Source: CAYZXL01 sp964482435 (lineage in GTDB: Bacteria > Auribacterota > JABMQX01). From it: 64,000 nt of DNA. Position numbers and translations under genes: made by a program. Below, in pieces: positions 58,768 to 64,000 of this stretch (position 1 is its first letter; the number at the start of each line of letters is the position of its first letter). The notes under the pieces are model-generated. The model worked only from the letters and a program-made list of their open reading frames with translations, did not search any database and was not told the DNA's origin. The stretch covers positions 1 through 64,000 of the forward strand of contig CAYZXL010000006.1 of NCBI GenBank assembly GCA_964482435.1, in the 5' to 3' direction.

Positions 58768-61700
58768 GTGCTCAACAAAACAATCGCCTTCGCGGCAGGG
58801 ATTGTGATGCTTCTCGCGGCGCACGCGGCTCGTCCGGTGGAGCCGAGTCGCAAGGCTGAGATGGCGCGACTTCGAAATATCGGGCGCGCACACTACGAGG
58901 AGGAGAAGTACGAGGATGCTCTGAGGACGTTTCAGCAGTGCGTTGCTCTGTCGCCCGACTCTGCCGTTGACGAAATTAACCTCGGCATCGTCTTAGTGCA
59001 ACTCGGACGATACAAAGAAGCACGAGGACATCTCGCAAAAGGCGAAAAGCTCGACCAATCACTCGCCCCATACGCCTCCTACAATCGGGCTATCTCCCTC
59101 AAGCGTGAAAAGCAGTTCCCCGAGGCAGCAGCCCAGTTCGAGAAGACGCGAAAGCTCGACCCCGCTTGTCCCGACACTGCATACAACCTCGCAGTCGTCT
59201 ATGAAAGCCTCGGGCAGTTGGAAAAGGCGTTCGATGAGCTCAGCCGGGCGGTCGAACTGGCGCCGGACGAAATCTCGCCCCATTACCGCAGGATGATTCT
59301 GGCGAGCCGGCTCGGCAAAAAGGAGATTGCCCTGGCGGAACAGAAGACCTTCACCGAGCTTCGCGCGGTAGATTCCAGGGCGAGAACGCCCGAGGAACTG
59401 GAGCGAAGCCTCTATACGGAGATTGTCGAGCCAGAACGGGCGCGGGTTGTACCGGCAGCTCCCGTCACAAAAAACCCGCTGGGCGTTATGTTCAAGGATG
59501 TGACGATTGAGTCCGGCCTTTCACCAGATCGGGCTGGCTCACCTTTGCTTTCGCGCCGGCCTCTCTGCTGGGGGGATGTTGACGGCGACCCCCGTCCCGA
59601 TCTCCTGTTTCTGGGGCCATCACCCGATAAACCCATCGAGCTGTGGCGAAATCGCGGAGGTGGTGCGTTCGTGGAGGTTTCGGCGGAAGCCGGCCTGCGG
59701 AACCTGAATGGGCGGGCGTTCGCCATCGCTTGCGGGGACCTCGACCACGACGGAGACAATGAGCTGTGCGTCTCAGACGAAGAGGGCATTCATGTTCTCT
59801 TCAAAAGATTCGGGCCACATCCGAAAGCTACTGCGCTTGCGGCGAGCGAAAAAGCCGTGCAGCTTCTTCTGGTTGACTTCGACCATGACGGAGACGTTGA
59901 CCTCTACGCGGCCACCCAGGCGACAGCTCCGAAAATGTACCGGAACAATGGGAAAGGGGAATTCGAAGCTGTGCCGGCTGAATCGGGTCTCTCAGCCGAC
60001 GGAACGGCCGCCAGTCTGCTCGCTTTTATTGATTTCGATGATGACAACGACACCGATTTCTTTCTCGCGGGCGCAGGAAAACCCAATCAACTTCTTTCGA
60101 GCATGAGGATGGGAAGATTTCAGGACGTTGCAGCGAAGATAGGAGTTACCGAACCGACAGACGCTCGAGATGCAGCAATCGCCGACATCAATAACGATGG
60201 CTGGCCGGACATCGTTCTCCTCCGGCAGAACGGAGAGGTAGTCGGGCTGCTGGGAAAGCGGATAGGAGAGTTTGAGCGATCGCTGCTTGCAAAAGTGGAG
60301 CATCCCGGGGGCGGGCTGGCAGTTCTGGATTACGACAACAATGGCGACGAGGATTTGTTCGCTGCGGGGCGGCTGTTCCAGAACGACGGGAAGTTCACAG
60401 ACATCACGGCTGACGTGGGTCTCGAGCTGCAAGAGCCCGAGAAAATCACTCAAGCGGCGCCTGAGGACTTCGATGAGGACGGGGATACGGACCTGGCCGT
60501 GTGCTGGAACGACGGACGGCTGGTGCTCCTCCGCAATGAGGGAGGAAATCGAAACTGCTGGATTCGCGTTGCCCTGGAATGTTTGCAGAGCAACAGGTCC
60601 GGCGTGCAGACCAAGGTGGAAGTAAGAGACGGGACCTTCTTCCAAAGAAAAGTCTCCGCGGGCCGGCCGCTCCTGTTCGGTCTTGGCGAGAGGAAAAGCC
60701 TCGACGTGTTGAGGCTCTGGTGGCCGACTGGCGTCGCGCAGAACGTCCTCTCTCCAAAAGTGGGAGAAACGGTGAATGTTCGCGAAAAGCTCGGCCCGCC
60801 GTCGAGCTGCCCGTTCGTTTACGTCTGGGACGGCGAAAGATTCTCGTTTCTGACCGATGCCCTGGACCTCGCGGCGCTCGGCGTCCCGCTCGGAGACGCC
60901 GAGTTCCTTGCCCACCGAAACAAGGAAGATGTCCTGATCCCTGGGTCGCGCATTCGTGTCAAGGACGGGCGACTGTCCATCCAGTTGACCGGGGAGCTGC
61001 GAGAATTGGCCTATATTGATCGTGCGACCTTGACGGCGGTTGACCACTCTGCGGATTCCGTCGTGTATCCGGACGAGGCCGTGGGACCCCCGGGAGACGC
61101 GGAAACTGGATTGTGCTATGTCAGAGACCTTCAGCCACCGGTTTCCGCGGCGGACGATTCCGCCAGCGCTGTGACGGAAGTTCTATCTCGTCTCGACGGG
61201 CAACATGTCACCTCATTTGGTCTCACACGGTTCCACGGTCTGGCCGAGACGCATGCTCTCTCACTTCACTTCGGCGACACGTCGGCGATAAAGCAGCCGG
61301 TTCTCGTACTGAGCGGCTGGATTGAGTGGATTGACGGAGACACGCTTTTCGCTCTCGGTCAGGGGGCAGGACCCTCGCCGCTCGGTCCTGTTCTGGAAAT
61401 GCAGCGGCTCGATGGCGGCTGGGAAAAGGTCAGTGACAATATCGGCGTCCCTGCTGGCATCAGCAAAAACCTCGTTGTGGAGCTGCCCCCGCAGCTTTGC
61501 CACAAAAGCACCCGCTTGCGAATCACCACGAACCAGGAGCTCTATTTGGACCGCACCGCAATCGGGGATGCTGGGGGTCCGCAGCCGACGAAGCTCCACG
61601 CCTTGAAATTCATCGAAGCGGATTTGCACTTCCGCGGTTTCTCTAAACTCGTCCTCGGCGTGCGCGGAAAGCCCCCATGGTACGACTACGCCGCTGTCAC

Positions 61701-62091
61701 CTCAGAGGCGCCTTACCTGCCGCAAAAAGGATTCCTCACCCGGTTCGGGAACGTCCTCCCGCTGCTTTCAAAGACGGACGACCGCCTCGTCATTTTCGGC
61801 CCGGGCGACGAGCTGACCCTGACGTTCGCGGCGCCGCCACCGCTCTCATCCGGCCAGCAGCGAGATTTCATTCTCCGGCTCGACGGCTGGATCAAGGATG
61901 CCAACCCCAGCACTTACACCGGCGATTGCGTCGAGCCGCTGCCATATCGGGCCATGAGAGGGTATCCGTCCGGCGCGGAAGAAGGCCTCCTCGACGACCC
62001 ATCCTACGCGGAGTATCTCGCGCTGTACAATACACGCCCGCTGAGGCGAGACGTCCCGAACCTTCGCTGGAGCGCCGCAACCGGATACTGA
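58768..62091 (+). CDS. Exported TPR–FG-GAP–UnbV fusion protein
   Basis: Large exported protein of 1107 residues. A signal peptide (IAFAAGIVMLLAAHAARPVE) is followed by TPR units (about residues 35-190: IGRAHYEEEKYEDALRTFQQ, AYNLAVVYESLGQLEKAFDE). An FG-GAP/VCBS region follows (about 240-610), with loops such as CGDLDHDGDNELCVSDEEG and LDYDNNGDEDLFAAGRLFQN. An ASPIC/UnbV domain spans about 615-670 (GRPLLFGLGERKSLDVLRLW). The last 430 residues are beta-rich without a recognised family. Its domain order equals the two separate genes at 53854 and 55289 joined together. GTG 58768 is the start, with GGAGGG upstream. Confidence 0.82.
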   Translation: MLNKTIAFAAGIVMLLAAHAARPVEPSRKAEMARLRNIGRAHYEEEKYEDALRTFQQCVALSPDSAVDEINLGIVLVQLGRYKEARGHLAKGEKLDQSLAPYASYNRAISLKREKQFPEAAAQFEKTRKLDPACPDTAYNLAVVYESLGQLEKAFDELSRAVELAPDEISPHYRRMILASRLGKKEIALAEQKTFTELRAVDSRARTPEELERSLYTEIVEPERARVVPAAPVTKNPLGVMFKDVTIESGLSPDRAGSPLLSRRPLCWGDVDGDPRPDLLFLGPSPDKPIELWRNRGGGAFVEVSAEAGLRNLNGRAFAIACGDLDHDGDNELCVSDEEGIHVLFKRFGPHPKATALAASEKAVQLLLVDFDHDGDVDLYAATQATAPKMYRNNGKGEFEAVPAESGLSADGTAASLLAFIDFDDDNDTDFFLAGAGKPNQLLSSMRMGRFQDVAAKIGVTEPTDARDAAIADINNDGWPDIVLLRQNGEVVGLLGKRIGEFERSLLAKVEHPGGGLAVLDYDNNGDEDLFAAGRLFQNDGKFTDITADVGLELQEPEKITQAAPEDFDEDGDTDLAVCWNDGRLVLLRNEGGNRNCWIRVALECLQSNRSGVQTKVEVRDGTFFQRKVSAGRPLLFGLGERKSLDVLRLWWPTGVAQNVLSPKVGETVNVREKLGPPSSCPFVYVWDGERFSFLTDALDLAALGVPLGDAEFLAHRNKEDVLIPGSRIRVKDGRLSIQLTGELRELAYIDRATLTAVDHSADSVVYPDEAVGPPGDAETGLCYVRDLQPPVSAADDSASAVTEVLSRLDGQHVTSFGLTRFHGLAETHALSLHFGDTSAIKQPVLVLSGWIEWIDGDTLFALGQGAGPSPLGPVLEMQRLDGGWEKVSDNIGVPAGISKNLVVELPPQLCHKSTRLRITTNQELYLDRTAIGDAGGPQPTKLHALKFIEADLHFRGFSKLVLGVRGKPPWYDYAAVTSEAPYLPQKGFLTRFGNVLPLLSKTDDRLVIFGPGDELTLTFAAPPPLSSGQQRDFILRLDGWIKDANPSTYTGDCVEPLPYRAMRGYPSGAEEGLLDDPSYAEYLALYNTRPLRRDVPNLRWSAATGY

Positions 62092-62352
62092 TGTTTCCAC
62101 CCTCAGGGCGCTCCGGCGCTGCTAACGTCAGTGGAAAACGTTGAACTTGTGAAGGGGTTCTCGGCGGGGCGGTCTGTACGTTGTGCGGCGCGATCCCTGT
62201 CAGGCAGAAGAGATGATCCCCGCGCGCGCAGGCAAGCAGCGGTACGCGGGGCGACTGGTCGAGAAGCAAAACGCCCATGTGCGCAAGTGCCCATGCGACC
62301 AAGGGCAGGAAGACGCCGCGCAAATACGTCCGCAGCCAAACTGGCAAGGGGA

Positions 62353-62381
62353 TTGACAATCGCGAATCGTGCGCTTATTCT
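62353..62381 (+). promoter_or_regulatory. Promoter of the Rrf2-family regulator
   Basis: A perfect TTGACA (62353-62358), a 17-bp spacer and TATTCT (62376-62381) lie about 35 bp before the GTG start. The rest of the 324-bp gap (62092-62415) shows no gene. Confidence 0.65.
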
Positions 62382-62415
62382 GGACTGAGTTTATTCACAA
62401 ACTGGAGGAACCTCT

Positions 62416-62859
62416 GTGCGACTCACGACAAAGTGCCGATATGGGACGAGGGCCATGGTCGAAATTGGCATGGTATACGGGCAAGGCCCCATCCAGCTCA
62501 ACCACATAGCCGAACGGCAGAGAATATCCCCCAAATACCTCGTTCACCTGCTCGCTTCCCTCAAGGCTTCGGGGCTTGTCAAAACCGTGCGGGGGGCTCG
62601 CGGGGGGTATCTGCTCGACAGACCGCCATCTCAAATAAGGCTCATCGAAGTTTTCCGGGCCCTGGAGGGATCGCCGAGTCCCGTAGAGTGCGTGGACGAC
62701 CCGAAGGCTTGCCCGCTGAGCAACCTCTGCGTAACCCGCGACCTGTGGATTCGGATTCGGGACGCAATCACCGGCGTCCTGGACACGACCACGCTTCAGG
62801 ACCTCATTGACCAGCGAAGGAAGAAAGAGCAGACGAAGAAGGGGATGTACTACATTTAG
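62416..62859 (+). CDS. Rrf2 family transcriptional regulator, IscR-like
   Basis: DNA-binding regulator of 147 residues. The winged helix has MRLTTKCRYGTRAMVEIGM, ISPKYLVHLLASLKASGLVK and the wing VRGARGGYLL. Three Cys at 92, 99 and 105 (ECVDDPKACPLSNLC) sit almost exactly where IscR ligates its 2Fe-2S cluster (92, 98, 104), so Fe-S or redox sensing is likely. GTG 62416 is the start with GGAGG 7 bp upstream; no other initiator keeps the conserved N-terminus. No isc or suf genes are adjacent. The minus-strand neighbour is a zinc-ribbon membrane protein. Confidence 0.88.
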   Translation: MRLTTKCRYGTRAMVEIGMVYGQGPIQLNHIAERQRISPKYLVHLLASLKASGLVKTVRGARGGYLLDRPPSQIRLIEVFRALEGSPSPVECVDDPKACPLSNLCVTRDLWIRIRDAITGVLDTTTLQDLIDQRRKKEQTKKGMYYI

Positions 62860-62932
62860 TGGTCAGCAGCCTTGCCCGGTTTCTCCCCGCAGGGCCGGCG
62901 TTCTGGAGCGAACAGAACGACCTCAAAGCGGG

Positions 62933-63445
62933 TCACTTCTTCTTTTCCGGCTCCGGGAAGATGGGCTCTGCACCCTTAGTGTTACACTTCGGACAGACGC
63001 TGCAGGCCGCTGGCATGTCCATGGCTTCCGGTGTGTCGCCAGAGACCCAATTCTCTTCGTCGGCAGGGCTCATCAATATGCTGCGGATTTGGTCGTCCGG
63101 GACCTTCTCGCCCCGTTTTCGCTTTTCGATAAGCACTTTGGTCTGGTCGTCGTACTTGAGAATGAATCCCCTGAAAACGTTCCCGCACTGCTTGCATTTG
63201 TATTTTCTCAGGCTGACCGCCGTAGGCTGCCCGCAGTAGCGGCACTTGGTCGGGGGGACCTTATCCGGAGTACCCGCGAATTCTCTCTGGCAACTGGTGC
63301 AGTAATAAAACGCCGCCGCGAAAGGTGACGTCTTCTTCTGCTTGCCCTGTTTGACAATCAGGAAAGCAGCAACGCCAATCACAATGATTGAGATCACGGC
63401 AAGGGTACCTTGCCCGCCTCCTCTAATGGACCTTAACGATTGCAT
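62933..63445 (-). CDS. Membrane-anchored zinc-ribbon protein
   Basis: Protein of 170 residues with one N-terminal transmembrane helix (TLAVISIIVIGVAAFLIV) and three or so Cys pairs: YYCTSCQREF with TKCRYCGQPT, YKCKQCGNVF, and SVCPKCNTKG. These probably form two zinc ribbons or rubredoxin-like knuckles. The C-terminal tail is charged (EPIFPEPEKKK). No family was recognised. GAGGTGG precedes the ATG. It converges on the Rrf2 gene, 73 bp apart. Confidence 0.7.
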   Translation of the reverse strand: MQSLRSIRGGGQGTLAVISIIVIGVAAFLIVKQGKQKKTSPFAAAFYYCTSCQREFAGTPDKVPPTKCRYCGQPTAVSLRKYKCKQCGNVFRGFILKYDDQTKVLIEKRKRGEKVPDDQIRSILMSPADEENWVSGDTPEAMDMPAACSVCPKCNTKGAEPIFPEPEKKK

Positions 63446-63705
63446 CTTACCACCTCGGTGCTTTTGGCTTCGCGATGACTCATCAAGTCTGGAACAGAGG
63501 CCCCGCCAAGCTACCTATCCGGCGGCGAGCCTATTCCACATCGAACAAACGCCTCTCAAATAAAAATAGCAAACCGGCCGCTCTTGTCAAACAAAAAAAT
63601 GGTCGCGCGCAATCCCTCACTGATAGGCAAGAGCGAGTCGCAGCAAGGACAAACGATCTCTCGCCTGGGAATTACCGCTACGCGGTCACCATTCGGACGG
63701 GGACT

Positions 63706-63785
63706 CTTTCTCGCAAAGCCGCGAAGGACGCAAAGGAGCAAGCCCCGTGAATTCCTGGCGTCTTAGCGTCTTGGCGAGAGAAAAG
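63706..63785. repeat. Imperfect inverted repeat (CGCAAAG/CTTGGCG type)
   Basis: The left arm (63706-63731, containing TTCTCGCAAAGCCGCGAAGG) and right arm (63757-63785, containing AGCGTCTTGGCGAGAGAAAA) are imperfectly complementary over about 24 bp. Only one copy is seen in this window. It lies in the 552-bp stretch 63446-63997, which otherwise holds a candidate promoter near its right end and no supported gene. Confidence 0.55.
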
Positions 63786-63909
63786 ACGGTTGATAGGAGG
63801 ATTTTCATGGTCTCCCGGTGAACGAAGTTCATGAAAGACTGCGGTCTCTGCGTTCTCGGCGGCGAGTTCCTGCCGGGACTAACGCTTTGCCGGTTTTCGG
63901 AAATTCTTC

Positions 63910-63938
63910 TTGATTATGGGAGCGCGGCGCGGTATGTT
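63910..63938 (+). promoter_or_regulatory. Candidate promoter for the gene at the right edge
   Basis: TTGATT (63910-63915), a 17-bp spacer and TATGTT (63933-63938) lie about 60 bp before the ATG at 63998, which has AGAGGA at 63986-63991. Confidence 0.4.
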
Positions 63939-63997
63939 AGAAAAAAATGTTGAGCGGATAGTTGAGCTGGGGCAAGTGAAACTAAAGAGGATTCAAC

Positions 63998-64000
63998 ATG
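63998..64000 (+). CDS. First codon of a gene cut by the window edge
   Basis: An ATG occupies the last three bases, with the ribosome site AGAGGA 6 bp upstream and a candidate promoter before it. Nothing can be said of the product. Confidence 0.4.

Noticed and set aside
1..64000. tRNA, rRNA, CRISPR arrays and transposases
   Set aside because: Intergenic regions were read for T-arm motifs, regularly spaced repeats and transposase genes; none was found. A covariance search could still find a divergent tRNA.

Overview
The window looks like a chromosomal segment of an uncultivated, heterotrophic, largely anaerobic Gram-negative-type bacterium, of the kind found in PVC/FCB-like or candidate-phylum genomes. 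This is inferred from gene content: a complete Rnf complex, a glycyl radical enzyme with its activase, a TAT-exported sulfatase and Gfo/Idh/MocA oxidoreductase, very large secreted multidomain proteins (lamin-tail/CotH, PKD, discoidin-like), and paired TPR and FG-GAP/UnbV proteins. GC content is in the high 50s by eye. No rRNA, tRNA, CRISPR array, transposase or phage gene was recognised.

Layout. 300-4713: carbohydrate locus (GH130-type phosphorylase, MFS transporter, exported Gfo/Idh/MocA protein, malectin-type lipoprotein). 4824-5987: DUF362 ferredoxin-like protein on the minus strand. 6480-9365: three-gene four-carbon acid sugar module (DUF1537 kinase, PdxA2-type dehydrogenase, class II aldolase). 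9576-19152: two giant secreted proteins. 19211-26348: branched-chain amino acid genes ilvD-ilvB-ilvN-ilvC-leuA, preceded by a strong promoter, a Val/Leu-rich 41-residue leader peptide and a complete set of mutually exclusive RNA hairpins, i.e. a classical ribosome-mediated attenuator. 26398-32486: DUF2225 protein, UroD-family protein, isocitrate-dehydrogenase-like enzyme, guanylate-kinase-like protein, dGTPase and a truncated gamma-glutamyltransferase remnant. 32592-39167: sulfatase divergent from a glycyl radical enzyme/activase/FGGY-kinase operon, with an array of inverted repeats between them. 39255-41272: two paralogous small exported proteins and a zinc-ribbon protein. 41555-47015: rnfCDGEAB. 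47423-49876: MATE transporter and family 2 glycosyltransferase. 49836-53477: minus-strand operon of ECF sigma factor, zinc anti-sigma factor, exported coiled-coil protein and lipoprotein. 53854-62091: TPR protein, FG-GAP/UnbV protein, chorismatase/RidA-like protein, and a TPR-FG-GAP-UnbV fusion. 62416-63445: IscR-like Rrf2 regulator and a membrane zinc-ribbon protein. The window ends on the first codon of another gene.

How it fits together. The genes suggest a fermentative polysaccharide or sulfated-glycan scavenger: exported enzymes and adhesive proteins outside, sugar-acid and polyol catabolism inside (kinase/PdxA2/aldolase; GRE plus FGGY kinase), and an Rnf ion pump linking reduced ferredoxin to NAD. 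The most interesting single element is the ilv attenuator at 19211-19466, because every component can be read directly: leader peptide, Val codon run, 1:2, 2:3 and 3:4 pairings, and the U-tract. Promoters found by eye mostly have a near-consensus -35 (TTGAC-) and a degenerate -10.
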